A stretch of DNA of 64,000 nt from Riptortus pedestris (Eukaryota; Arthropoda; Insecta; Hemiptera; Alydidae). Under the pieces are notes generated by a model. It made no database searches, was not told the DNA's origin, and worked only from the letters and a program-made list of their open reading frames with translations. The stretch spans positions 130,042,001 through 130,106,000 of the forward strand of contig CM032228.1 in NCBI GenBank assembly GCA_019009955.1, written 5' to 3'. Positions within the stretch are counted from its first letter, which is position 1. The number at the start of each line of letters is the position of its first letter. Position numbers and translations under genes: made by a program. Shown one piece after another: positions 12,567 to 27,012 of the stretch.

Positions 12567-12596
<30 letters not shown>
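12567..12596. repeat. (GT)15 microsatellite
   Basis: A perfect GT run, not visibly inside a family H element. Confidence 0.95.
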
Positions 12597-12598
<2 letters not shown>

Positions 12599-12967
12599 AT
12601 GCGGGTGAACACGTATGTGTGCACCCGACTGAGTGACAATTTTCACATTCATCGTGACAAGTGTTAATATTATGTCCAGCTTAAATACCAAACACAGTTC
12701 ACATAAGATCTTTAATAAAGTAGCTTAAAGAAAATCAATGTCATTTGTGATAGCGTCCTGACATCATCTGTGTGCATTCCCCTTAATAACAAGGGGGGTG
12801 CACGGCCTCCCCCCCCCACCGATTTGAATGAATTTTATTAATGTGTAATACTTAATGAAAAACAAATACTTTTAAAGGTAGAAAACGGATTTCTCACACG
12901 TTCGTCTAAGAAAAATTTAAAGATTTGCTCAAAAGTCTTGAGGTGTTGCAATGACCAGAATTACAAA

Positions 12968-13046
12968 GAGGTTACGGTGGCTCAGTTGGTATCGTAATTT
13001 TTTTTTGTAATTGCAAAATCGCGAGATTGAATCTCGCCGGGAGCGA
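12968..13046 (+). pseudogene. tRNA-like sequence (tRNA pseudogene or SINE head)
   Basis: About 78 nt, the length of a tRNA. TGGCTCAGTTGG is an exact A-box/D-loop match. GCGAG-ATTGAAT-CTCGC forms a 5 bp T-stem with a 7 nt loop, one base off the canonical TTCGAAT. The D-stem 3' side, the anticodon arm (largely a T run) and the acceptor stem are not properly paired. A working tRNA is therefore unlikely. A SINE head or decayed tRNA fits better. Confidence 0.55.
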
Positions 13047-13049
13047 CTA

Positions 13050-14195
13050 TTTTATTTTTTGTAATTTTTGTTTTTAGGGCGTTTATTTAATATTAATAAT
13101 TGAATAAACATTTGCGTTACTGACCAAAGTGATATCATTTAAGTAATTGGTAAATAACGAATACTGAACAGATATTTTTCTTCTTTTTGATGTGCACTCA
13201 AAGTTTTGTTAGCTGAGCGTAAGTTGTTGAAAAACATTTTGAAACTTAGTAAGAAAGTAGTATATTATTCATAGTATTAAAGAGGTATGATAAAGTCTGC
13301 AAAATTAGCAATTTGTAGTGAGGTATAGTACACTATCATGTATTGTATGCGGTCTCTATAAACCCGTACTTATAGCCAAAATATCATTCTCAATGTTGGC
13401 CCGTCCGTCATAGAGACAATCACTGCCTTATCATTATTATTTTAATCCTCTACCACTCATCAAAGCATGTTAAGACGTTAGGAACACATTCTGACGATGA
13501 ATTGTACAAAATAACATATGATAAATAATCAAAATGAATACAGAATTAGTCATGCATCAGATTTATTCATGAAAAAGATAGGTTGAAAATAAATGAGAAA
13601 GACTTGAATCTGACCTTCCATTAGTAGTGAAGTGAAAGTGTGTTCCTTTGCCACGTTCAATTAGGCCGGTGTCAAGTATACCTCTGACCCAGGCTAGTGT
13701 AAGGAAAGGCTTCGTCACGTACTCTTTCTCAACCTTCTCTCCAGGGGGGAAAAATATATCTATGTCCTAAAAAGAGGGCAGGTCTCCCCTCTTTGCTTTC
13801 GTAAACTGATTCTTGTAAAACATGCAATTTTCATTTTATAATGTTTATTGAAACTTTCACGGTGAAAATGTCGGCCTATTATTTCTCGTTTTTAATATTT
13901 TTCATAAGGCACATCAAAAGTAATGAAATTTATCTACGGTAAGTACACATCTCACTGAGAACTTATTAACGGATAATGATGATATCAAAGAAACTGTACC
14001 ACCTGCTGGAATAATAATTAAAATAATAACAACGCGAGGGCCTGATATTACATCGAAAAATCCGCGCAGGGGAGTTATTCATGCCCACAGTTTACAAGGT
14101 GACAAAAGATATTTGGATTAAAGAAGTATTTTTTGTATATGGAGAAAAGTCAGTCTGCAAAAAGGGGCCTAAATCTACATAGTGGTAACACAACA
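13050..14195. other. AT-rich spacer
   Basis: No gene or repeat unit recognised, apart from short homopolymer runs. Confidence 0.4.
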
Positions 14196-14374
14196 CCCCC
14201 CTTGAATAAATACAAACAGAGATATTTCGAAAATCCTCCCCTCTTAACCCTCCCTCCCCCTGACCCGATTTTAGCCGTTAACGAACTTACTTGATCTTTC
14301 TTTTTACATGAAACGACTAAATATCGAGTTTGGTAACGATTAAACAATAATTGCGACCGCTGGGGCTGTAACAG

Positions 14375-14448
<74 letters not shown>

Positions 14449-14578
14449 ACAGTTTTGAACGGACCTCATTATCGTCATCTCCTGGGTAGGATCGATGGAC
14501 ATTTGAAGAAAAATTTTGAAAATCGCGTCATCAGTACAACCTCAGTTGCTGATTTCTCTCAAGGGAAATCTGCTAAAA
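14196..14578 (-). mobile_element. Family H copy, 3' truncated
   Basis: On the minus strand the 5' end is complete (CTCAAGGGAAATCTGCTAAAA at the right border, palindrome damaged). The core follows, including (AT)n, GCGACCGCTGGGGCTGTAAC and TCTTTCTTTTTACATGAAAC. It fades out near 14200, so the 3' stem-loop half is missing. Confidence 0.75.
14379..14448. repeat. (AT)31(GT)4 compound microsatellite
   Basis: An AT run continuing into GTGTGTGT inside the family H core. The compound form suggests a step between the AT and CA/GT states seen in different copies. Confidence 0.95.
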
Positions 14579-14824
14579 CGGTCAATGTTCAGCCAAAAGC
14601 TAAACAGTGATGTTTCGGTCGTTGTAGATTGATGTAGACGGATTAAAGGTTGTGCACCAGCAATTGGAGCAATAATCCACAAAGACTAGTCAACATTAGT
14701 GGTAGTAGATGTCTCGATACATTAATCTTCTATGTAAAACTCAAATCAATTTAGCTAATGGTAAATAAAATCAGGAGTGAGGTTTTAGAGAATGGATGAA
14801 ATGATATACAATTTTTCATTTATT

Positions 14825-15045
14825 ATAGTACGTCGGATCAAAAAATGAAATTGCAACATTCTTGTTGACAATGTAATGCCGTGCAATTAATGTTTTATAT
14901 ATATATTTTTTAAAATTTCAAATCATGTACATCGGGTTCTTATCAAAGGACATTTAGAGAATACAGTGTAAGGTTACGAGATTTTTGTAAAATTAGAACG
15001 TGAAAAATTATCTTAGTTTACGCAGAGCTCCTTTTAAATTATTAA
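14825..15045 (+). mobile_element. Eroded family H 3' portion
   Basis: TAGTACGTCGGATCAAAAAA and TATCTTAGTTTACGCAGAGC recall the core and 3' end in plus orientation. Strong divergence makes the limits uncertain. Confidence 0.4.
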
Positions 15046-17577
<2,532 letters not shown>

Positions 17578-17591
17578 GTCTCTCTCTCCAG

Positions 17592-17792
17592 ACCAGTTTT
17601 CATCGAGCTGTCGTATCCTGAATTCCCATTAAATGAGGTATCTGCCAATAAAGTGCACAACATCTCCCTCATGTTGCTGATAGCAAAACAGCATATAATT
17701 GGTAATGACGTATCACTGAACGAAGATAAAGTAGTAGTTGGGAGTGAAATGCTGTTATCAGCTGGGTCCACAGAAGCTGATAAGGGAGGCAA
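17592..17792 (+). other. Exon-like open segment (weak candidate)
   Basis: Downstream of the long pyrimidine tract and an AG, a plus-strand frame stays open for 201 bp. It reads RPVFIELSYPEFPLNEVSAN and later GNDVSLNEDKVVVGSEMLLS, up to CAA|GTGAGA, a fair splice donor. The length is divisible by three. The residue mix is more protein-like than most frames in the window. I do not recognise the product, the polypyrimidine tract is a microsatellite, and no partner exon is visible. Confidence 0.25.
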
Positions 17793-17799
17793 GTGAGAG

Positions 17800-20324
17800 G
17801 TTAGGAGTGGGGGGTAAAATGACAGGTGTGCCTCCTGTCAGTGCTCCCTAAATGGCTGGGGTGCCCTCCATCCCCTGAAAGGGCTTTCATCAAGGCTCAA
17901 GTTTTTCTTTCTCCCTCTCATTTCTAAAGTATTCTCTATAAATTATTCAGATAAAACAATAACATTTCCTCAAATATAATAATTAATAAAACTTATTTCA
18001 ATTTAAAATGACTGTCTATAAAGTACATTGATGTGCAGAATATATTTATCTACAGATATATTGTATAATATATTGTTTATACAATATATCTATATATAAA
18101 CAATATAGAAGATTAATTTTAAAAAGAAACAAATAAGGAAAGTTCCTAAATTAATTTAAAATATAGTGCTATTTCATTGCATAATATACCACATATTCTC
18201 CTATCGCCCACTCTATATTAGCATATAAAATATTCACTCATCCGAGTTGTTATTGGGTTTAAGTCAATAAGGTCGAGTGACAGACGGGAGCATCATGGTA
18301 GTGACCATATTCCCACAAAGAGTATGCATAACCCTCCTACATACCATCATCTATTTTGATTCACGGAAGAAAAGGAGGCTGGTTAATGACCCATTTTAAT
18401 CAAAATATGTCTGTGCATACTGGAGATGAAGTGGATACTTCATATTTCATCTTTTAGAGGTATTGTAGTACCCCTTGCACATGTGTATTTCCAGTAGATG
18501 CTCTCAGCTTTGAAATCTATTATTACGTCATCAGTAGATACGTTTTCATAGCACTTCGTGGTTCTTTAGCTTGTTTAGTATATTATTGAGTATTTGTATT
18601 TTCTGGCATATCGTGACAGGGATGGGGAATAAATTAGTAACCTGTTACTTTATTATATGAAAAATGCAATATAAGGAAAACAATAATAATAATCTACAAT
18701 AAATTTAGAGAAGCGTATTTCATTAATAACATATAATCCGTCATTTACTCAATGGCTCACTTCTATCAAAAGAAAAGTTTCAAAGGTGTTTAACCGGATT
18801 TTAGAAAAAAATATTTCACATTTTATGTGTTTTTATATTCCGTGTTAAGTTTGCATTATTTAAATGTCTCATTTATTCGGCACTTAAGCACCAATATTTT
18901 TAATAAAGTAATTACTTTCAATTGGGAAATTACACGATTTCTTAATAAAAAAAAAACAAAAAAAAAAAAAACAATTAGTGAAGTTATTTCTTAAGTTTAT
19001 AAGCTGCCGAGGTATTGCTTTTACAAAATTTATTTACCTAGTTTATTAATTGATGAATCAATTACTCAGATGAGTCTGAAGAAAATGTACTAAATTTCAA
19101 GGATTAAATAAAGCCCTTCCTATAAATTAAACAGAATCAACAGCCTTTGTAGGGGTGAAACCACGATCAGGAGAAATTATTTGAAAACGGAAGAAAGGGG
19201 GAGGAAGTGGGCTGGAAAAAACCAATTAGAATTATTTCATCGGAAAGGCTGTAGCGGTAAGTAGGCTGAAATGGCTTCCAAAGATATCAGAAGAGCGTCC
19301 TAGGTTCGTTGGAGGCAATTTAGTCTGAGGCCAGGGGTGGGGTGCGAATCTACAGGGCTTATTGGTTATTTTCCATGGGTTTTCACTATTCCATTTCTTT
19401 TCCACCCTAATTTTAACAATCATTCTGTTTATTTTTATTCTATTTCCTTTTTTTTGGACACATTTATTCCTAATTTCTATTTTTCTTGGCCAAGAAATAT
19501 GTAACTCGTTAACGATTTATTCAGGCCTGGAATTTTTTTTAAATTAAAGTATTAGCATGTCTAAATCCTAACATATAAATCAATGAAATATTTGACGAAG
19601 CTCATATGTATAAGATTTTTAATTTCATAAAAAATATTATTCAACCAGTTTTTAAATCCAAATACGCCAGGAGCCAACAAAGTCACTATTTGAAAATTTT
19701 TAAATATTTATTCGACCTAGAACGGACCTTTCTTATGAGCGAAATACTAAGTGACAAGTGGTCACAAGCTTTTAAAAACGTACTTACTTCTGACTTCCAG
19801 AAGGGAGAAAAAGGCAAAACAGACGAATATCCACTTGTCCTGCAAATATACTAATATAAGAAACCTGTACTTTTATTCCATAAGAGCATGTTGCTTTCAT
19901 CATCTATTTATACTGTTTAGGTCTAAAATAATTCGTTAGATAGAATTTATCCCAACTCTTTTTCAGCCTTCAAGGCTAACTTTTCAAGAGGTTCTTGCAC
20001 AAGTTATAGAAGTTTTTTCCCTCATTGTGCTCTTTTTCTGGACTTTATACATTTTTCTGGTTACACAAAAACGTAATAGAAAAATAAAATTAAAGAAAAT
20101 AATTTTACAAAAATAAATAAATATTCTATAAATAAGAAAATTCCAATATAAAATAAGACTTTAATCATTGGTGAATCATTTTGATGTTTCACTTTTTGGG
20201 GCCTTCTAACTTTTATTCCAGGAATCAGTCGGATTTTTTTTAAACAATGCAAGTTCAATTGAAATATATATTAGCGTTAAAACCTTAAAAAAATAATAAG
20301 ATTTAGAGTAACTGAACAACTGAA
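17800..20324. other. AT-rich spacer
   Basis: A small AT-rich inverted repeat lies at about 18050-18110. Frames at 19232-19423, 19362-19547, 19606-19939 and 20061-20258 have no recognisable domains. No gene is supported. Confidence 0.4.
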
Positions 20325-20628
20325 GACTAAATAAATTTGATTGATTGAGATAAAAATTATTCTGATTCATTACAAATTACAGTAATAGGTTTTCAGTTAT
20401 TACAGATTACAAATTTCAGTTATTGTTTTTCTTTCCGTTGAGCAGTTGGCAAACCTGTTTGTTTACAATTCAGACGCTTCACGCAGGAGAAAGTTTTCTT
20501 ATTAGCGTTTGCATTTATACACTTAATATTCACAGTTGCGTTGTGTTAGTAGTATGTAGGTTTATCTATTTCTAATCTTCACGAGGGGAATCTGCTTATT
20601 TTACGAAGCCCATGCGTGACGGACTTTT
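20325..20628 (+). mobile_element. Family H type II, 3' part only
   Basis: Starts abruptly at ATTTGATTGATTGAGATAAA and runs through the type II tail (CAGACGCTTCACGCAGGAGA) to CATGCGTGACGGACTTTT. The 5' two thirds are missing. The inverted motif reads GGGGAATCTGCT. Confidence 0.75.
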
Positions 20629-20639
20629 TTCACATCACG

Positions 20640-21189
20640 TTTGAATTTTTCAAGGGATTCAAAACAAAATGTATTACATAAACTTGGACTTACCTTTACG
20701 AAAGAACCTATAAGAGACTTTGGGAGGCCATGTTTATATATGGATAATGTTACTTTATTCTCTTTTGAGAACTGCCTAGACCAGGATGCTTGTAAGGAAG
20801 AAAGAGGGAAGTCTTACTGAGAACTTGATGGTGAAACTCTATCAAGGCAGGGATCTAAAACTTTCAGCACACCTCTCTGAGAAAACCCACCTTCTCTCCC
20901 CTTCTCCCCTTTTTCCATGTTCTCATAATTTCATTACGCTCAGGGTATCCACAATACTTTTAGTATAGATTAGATATACAATATTATTTTAGAAATTAAT
21001 TATGCATTCTTCCAAAAATTAAATATTGAAATATGCAATGTCGTCCTTTCAAATGAAAGTAATCATGTCATTATGTCAATCCATCAATCATAAACTTTAT
21101 AGAATTCGCCAGTCAATTTCCTATCTTTTGTTTTATCCAAAAGGAATTAAGACAAAAACTTTTCTTTAGTTTTAAGAAAATATTCCATT
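20640..21189. other. Spacer without recognised features
   Basis: A 60-codon frame at 20786-20968 has no recognisable domain. Nothing else stands out. Confidence 0.4.
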
Positions 21190-21846
21190 TTTTAGCAAAT
21201 TTCCCTTGAGGGAAATCAGCTATTGGTGAGGTCGTACTCATGAAGCGATTTTCGAAAAATTTCTTCTAATGTCCAACGATCCTACCCAGGAGATGACGAA
21301 AAATCAGGTCCATTGAAAAATTGTACATATTTGTCTGTTAACGCTCTAGCGGTCGTAATTTTTGTTTGATCGTTACCAAACTCAATATTTACTCGTTTTA
21401 TGTAAAAAGAAAGATCGAGATCGTAAATGGCTGAAATCGGATATGTGGGAGGGGGATGGGTTAAGAGGGGGGATTTTCGAAAATTCAAAATAATATCTCC
21501 GTTACTATATGTCGAATCGAACGGTTGTATAGAACCAATCTTACTGCAAATTAAATTTATTATAAATATTCTTATATACATGTATTCTCTATCTTTAATA
21601 TTAACCGAGATATATGCATTTTTATTAAGTTTTTGCGGATAACGTGAGATGAGATCGACTGATGTCGTTTCTATTCGTGACTTTCCAGCGAAAGCTAGTT
21701 CGGCCGTTTCCGTAACTGCTTGGCTCTCGTGAAATTGGTTTAGAGACTCGTTAGTACTACAGCTACTTGTATGGAGATGTTTTCTATTTTAAAACTTCAC
21801 GTGGGAAATCTGCTTAGTTTACGCAGCCCCAGCGTGACTGACTTTT
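21190..21846 (+). mobile_element. Family H type I, near full length, no microsatellite
   Basis: Starts TTTTAGCAAATTTCCCTTGA with GGGAAATCAGCT completing most of the palindrome, and ends with the inverted motif GTGGGAAATCTGCTTAG, the stem-loop ACGCAGCCCCAGCGT and GACTGACTTTT. The microsatellite site holds only TTGTACATATT. The type I tail carries GCGGATAACG, then AAAGCTAGTTCGGCCGTTTC. It is the best type I reference copy (657 bp). Confidence 0.88.
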
Positions 21847-22269
21847 TTTTATTTCCAGAGATCGCATTCCAGAATCATAATTTGTAAACTGCTCCATTTT
21901 TTATGAATCACTTTCTGAACTGCTCTTTAGGAAAATTAATTCTATCATTTTCATTTCTTATTTTGTTGTTTTTTAAATTATTATTTTTTGAAGAATTGAA
22001 ATAATTAAATATTATTCAATAAAATAAAATAAAATGCTGCTTTTATGAAATAGGCAAGGAAATTATGTATTCAAAGACTCTTTTCCTAACATGACTTGGA
22101 GTCACATCCCCAAAGTTACTCAATTCAGAATATCGACTACTTCCAGTAATTTCTACAAGTTTTTATAAAATATTTTCTTTTTGTGTCTTTAGAAACAAGC
22201 GAAAGCGCATAATGATTTATTAATTTCCAGTTATTTTTTAATATAAAAAAAAAATGAATTCATGTTTGT

Positions 22270-23201
22270 ACTGAAGACGCAGCGTCTGCGTTAACTTAGT
22301 AGTTTCCCATATATATATTCCCATATATTTGCATTTATCTCAAAACGTAACAGTTCAATGAGACCAGTACTTGGTATTTAAGCGTAGAATAAAGCAGCTT
22401 ATGATAGATAGATAGATATTTTATTGACTTATGTTTACAAACATGTTGCCAAGAGTCTGGCCAATTACTGTTAGTACGGTTGTTAATAAAATATAACGTA
22501 TTCAAAAATGTGTAAATAAATAATAATATTCTCTAAAGAACAAATTAACAGCATATATTGGTATGTAATATAAATATAAATATTAATCTAAATAATTATT
22601 ATACTTAATTCAATGAATCATAGCTAAATGTAGATGTAGATTTTATATATATATATATATATTTAATGTCTAAATAAAGATCAGTTTTTTGATATATCAA
22701 ATTAACGTAATTTCTCTCTAAGATTTATAAAAAAACAGGATAATTACAATTATTGTGTATAATAATAAATTATGTGCCAATTATCACCCTGTGTGATATA
22801 GAAGCGGGCACCACAATAGTAAATGATTATATTGGTGTATGATATAATAGCTTATTGTTCATATGGAGTTGGGGCTTACTGAAGACTGAAATAAAGAAAA
22901 TCCAAATTTCTCGTTAATATTCATGATAGAGAAAATAATTATATATCAATATTTATAGGCAATCAAATTTGCAATATTATTTCTTCTATACACTTTTTCA
23001 ATAACAACATATAATTAAGAAGATATTCCGAATTATCAATATTTCTATATATATATATATATATATAAAAGCTTGAACGGACTTAATTTTTATCATCTCC
23101 TAGGTAGGATCGATGGACAATTGAAGATATTTTTCGAAAACCGCATTATAAGTAATACCTCAACAGCTGATTTTCCTTAAGGGACATCTGCTGAAAGAAC
23201 G
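22270..23201 (-). mobile_element. Family H type II copy split by a retroposon
   Basis: The 3' end lies at the left (GACGCAGCGTCTGCG stem-loop, then TAACTTAGTAGTTTCCC). The type II tail runs to about 22406, breaks off, and resumes at 22838 with the matching continuation (TAATAGCTTATTGTTC), followed by the core, a short (AT)n at 23044-23067 and the 5' end TTAAGGGACATCTGCTGAAA. Joining the two sides aligns with the uninterrupted copy at 43376-44163. Confidence 0.75.
22407..22837 (-). mobile_element. Retroposon with TATC tail inside family H
   Basis: The insertion is bounded by TATGATA on both sides (22400-22406 and 22838-22844), a 7 bp target-site duplication. At the left border it has a GATA repeat, which on the minus strand reads as a TATC tail after TCAATAAAAT, containing an AATAAA signal. 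The interior (about 430 bp) has a short (TA)n and no coding content that I recognise. It may be a truncated LINE 3' UTR or a SINE. Confidence 0.6.
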
Positions 23202-23204
23202 TTC

Positions 23205-25916
23205 TCCAACTTGGTTCATCCGTCCGTTCATTTCTTAATTAATACATTTTTTTCTTCAATGTGTATTATATAAATTGTTTATTACCAGCTTTAAAACTCA
23301 AATCTAAGTGTAAAGCGATATTTTAACGAAAAGGTTTGCAGAAGTTACTGGAAATAATAAATGTACTATTTTAGTTATTTAAACATAAAATTCAATTATA
23401 TTTACAAGTAATTTTTATGACCAAAGTAAAAGAGAAAATAACAAAAATATATGTAAAAACATATATTTAGAATCGATGAACCAATGTTAGGGTTTCCAGC
23501 TCTAAAATATCGATAATGTATTACGACATTGTCTTGTTCCTTTACCATTTCAAACGTTATTTTTTCCTACATCCCCTCCGTTTATTTATTGCATGAACTG
23601 CTTAGTGAATTGTTTTCGGGTATTTGGATTTTTTAAGACTGTTTCTGTTAAGCTAATATGTATTTAATTTTCAACTCTAGTTAATATATTCCTATGTATT
23701 TTTTAGTTATAAATATTCGTCCCGCTGAATATTTACAGTTATATGTTCCTTTATTCAGTTTTTATTATTCTGTGTATCTATATTGTAAGGCATTAACGAA
23801 GTTTTAATAGTTTTTTACGGCAGTGGAGTGTTGAAACCGTTCTTGGGCTTGAAATAAGTACTTCTGAAGGAACGGGGCTCCATTCCATCTCGACCTACGA
23901 CAGTAAAGAAGCTATCATTTGTAACCTAAAAACAACTACAGACCATACAGGCAATGTTTAAACTACTTCGTTGGGGATAATCTAGTTAGATATTAGTTAC
24001 TTAGGCACACGAGAATATTCGTCAGAATGTCAAGGGCCTTTGAAAGATTTCGTGAAAAATACAGACATTGATTTCAACTGTTGGAGCAATATAATCCTAG
24101 TGCAAAATCGTATTTAAAATTTCTAATTATTTCTTTGAATTTTTAATATGAAACTTTGATTTTTTTAAAAATAGATACTACTTTTTAAATATATTTAAAT
24201 ATGTACTGAACGATTTTGAACAAATGTATACAAATTTAATGTATCTGTGTTGTGAGGTAAACGAGAGAACCGTCTAGAGGTAGCTTGGAAGATGAGGCTA
24301 GCTACTATCATAAAAATGAAAAACAGGTACTAGCATAAGGCGTCGCCATGTGAAAAAGAGTAAATGCAAAGTAGTCAAAAAAAGCCTGAAAGAGTCAAAA
24401 AATACAATTTCATATATTTAAAATTTCTGTTTAAACTTTAAGTTGAAGGAAAGAGCAGAGAGGCGTTAAAAACGGAAGGCAGCTCTGAAGTTGCTTTTAG
24501 CCAGCAATTTAATGGAGCCCCTTAGCCTCTAACAGCCAGTCAAGGAGAAACCGCTTTTTAAGTGGCCCGTGTCTAAACGAAAAAAAAATGATCAAGTTTC
24601 CTTTTAAAAAATTAATTTTAATTACGGAAAACTCAGATAATCTCCCACTTTGATAAATGTTGTATCTATGGTTCGGGAAACTCAATTATTGGCTGCGGGT
24701 ACCGCCAAAATGATGAATCAATAATCCAAAAATGAATATTACATTACAGTTTATTTACACTGGAATGAATCGAGAGGCCAATTACTTACACACATCTTGA
24801 ACTCAGTTTTTGAAACCTCCTGGGAAGTAAAACTAACACCGAAAAATGCAAAGAATGGCGGCAAATCAGCAGATCATTGTTGTATCAATAAAATCGAGTT
24901 CTAGACGAACTTACATCAAAAACATGGCAGCCAGCCATCTCCCGAAAAAGGGAGTATGTGAGGTTATATTTAAAAGGAGTTTATTTAATATTTTTAACGA
25001 TTTTTTTTTTATTTTTTATATTTCTGCATAAATTAGATCACCAAACATTCAACATAATTTCATTACTGGAAGTTCAAGCTGCACAAGTTTCAGGTTAAAC
25101 GATATGTACAAGTGAAATTTTGCACTTACAATATCTTAATACTACAATTTAAGTTATCAGCTCTTTTTACATAGACCTCCTCAATTACAATATTTAAATT
25201 TTGATTTATTACTTTTCTTTTTATCAAAATTACAATTTCTTTTATCGAATTACAAAACCAATTCGCTAAACATTCTAAGAATTTGAGAAAATATGACTAA
25301 TTTTGATAAGGACTAGAAAAAGATAAGATATTGCCCCTCTTTTTCCAAGTATTACAGTAGGGAGAGAAAGTGGGTTTCCAAACGTCTGAAAGATAAATAG
25401 AAGGAATTTCAGGATTTGTCTGATTAAAGAGAAGATATTGCGAGTAGTTATCTCATAAATCTAAGGAAGATTGCGGGGCTACAACAGAGGCCCTTCACTT
25501 TGCCACAGGATTGTTGATGGCAGCGAGCAGAATTGCCTCAGCGAAACATATACTCAGCCAAACCGTATCTACTCTACTGAATTTCGGCAATACGATCTAT
25601 ACCTATCATAGAAAACAAGCTAATAATTATTTCTCAATTTGTCGCACTTCTTTTCATATGACGTAAAGAACAGGGTAAAAAAAAGAAACAAACTGAAAAT
25701 GTATTTGCCTTGAAAACAAATTGACTTGGGTCATTATATGCATGCAGATACTTGTTTTTTTTTATTTTATTCGTAAGCATCTAAATTAATACTTACTATA
25801 CAAAGTTGTAAAGAAGTGTTGCACGAAAGGAAATTTAACTGCTCTTACTCGTTATACGTGCCGCTGATTCCACTGATATCTTCTATGCCACTGCTGTTCC
25901 TGCTGACTTGGACTGG
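23205..25916. other. AT-rich spacer
   Basis: No repeat family of the window is recognisable between 23205 and 25916. The frame at 24846-25031 (61 codons, ending in Phe/Ile-rich sequence) is not supported as coding. Confidence 0.4.
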
Positions 25917-26427
25917 AAAATTTCACGATAACTTTTCGTTTCACATATCATAGACACCATATCTGCATTTTGTTTCTTTGTTGTTTGTTACCTTTTCACG
26001 CATAAACGGCTGAACCGAATTTTATGATTCTTGGTATGTATATTACTACTAACCCAACTTAGACATTAAGCTATATTAATTTTCTCTGAGACGAACAGGA
26101 GTGGGAGTTAAAAGGGAGGTCTGAAATTGAAAATAGCGACATTTCGTTTCCAATTGGTTTTTCGGCAAATATGCACATAACAAAAGTAGTTTACTTTGAT
26201 ATTTAGATTAACTTTTGTTATATACACTTTCATCGTATACCGAAGTGTAAATGTGTTATCCGCTAAAAATTATAGCGGGAGTCAACAATATTATTTGGCA
26301 AAAAAGACTCAACCGAACTAAATAAAACTCGGTATGTGTATTAGCACTGACGCCTTAATTATTATAGCTATACAAACATTTCTAGGGATGGGCAGGAGTG
26401 GGGGCTGTAAGGGAGGCCTGAAATTAA
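25917..26427 (+). mobile_element. Family C (Helitron-like) partial copy
   Basis: Matches the 5' part of the copy at 34765-36087: GAAAATTTCACGATAACTTT, then GGCTGAACCGAATTTTATGA, then the first monomers with AACAGGAGTGGGAGTTAAAA and CAACCGAACTAAATAAAACT. The extreme 5' end (the AACCTCTGTCTGTAC part) is missing. It stops in a monomer exactly where the family H copy at 26428 begins. Confidence 0.75.
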
Positions 26428-27012
26428 GAAGTCCGTCACGCAGGGGCTGCGTAAACTAAGCAGATTTCCCACGTGAAGTTTTACAGTAGAGAAATTTCAC
26501 AAGAGGCGAGCAATCAAGGAAACGGCCAAACGAGCTTTTGGCGGGAAAGTCATTCTCGTCCGTTAGCCGTCGATTTAATAAAAATGCAAATATCTCAGTT
26601 AATATTCAAGATAGAGAATAAATGTACAACAATATTTATAGTAAATGTAATTTGCAATAACATTGATTCTGTGCAATTTTTCGATCCGACGTATAGTAAT
26701 GATGTATGATGTATTATATTAATGGAGATATATCGAATTTTCGAAAATCCTCCCCTCTAAACCCCCCTCCCACTGGTCCGATTTCAGCCGTTAACGAACT
26801 TGATCTTTCTTTTTACATAAAACGACTAAATATCAAGTTTGGTAACAGACTACTAGAGCGGTAACAGACAAATACATATATATATATATATATATACAGC
26901 TTTGAACGGACCTCATTTTCGTCATCAACTAGGTAAGATCGATGGACATTTGAAGAAAAATTTCGAAAATTCCGTCATGAGTACAACCTCAATAGCTGAT
27001 TTCCCTCAAGGG
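26428..27012 (-). mobile_element. Family H type I copy abutting family C
   Basis: The 3' end lies at the left: AAGTCCGTCACGCAGGGGCT with the stem-loop and GCAGATTTCCCACGTGAAGT. The core is present with a short local expansion (GATGTATGATGTATTATATT, 26702-26721) between ATAGTAAT and GGAGATAT. The 5' palindrome is truncated at CCCTCAAGGGTC. Its 3' end sits flush against the family C monomer. Confidence 0.8.

Noticed and set aside
12968..13046. Functional tRNA gene
   Set aside because: The A box and T-arm fit, but the anticodon arm is a T run and the acceptor and D stems do not pair.
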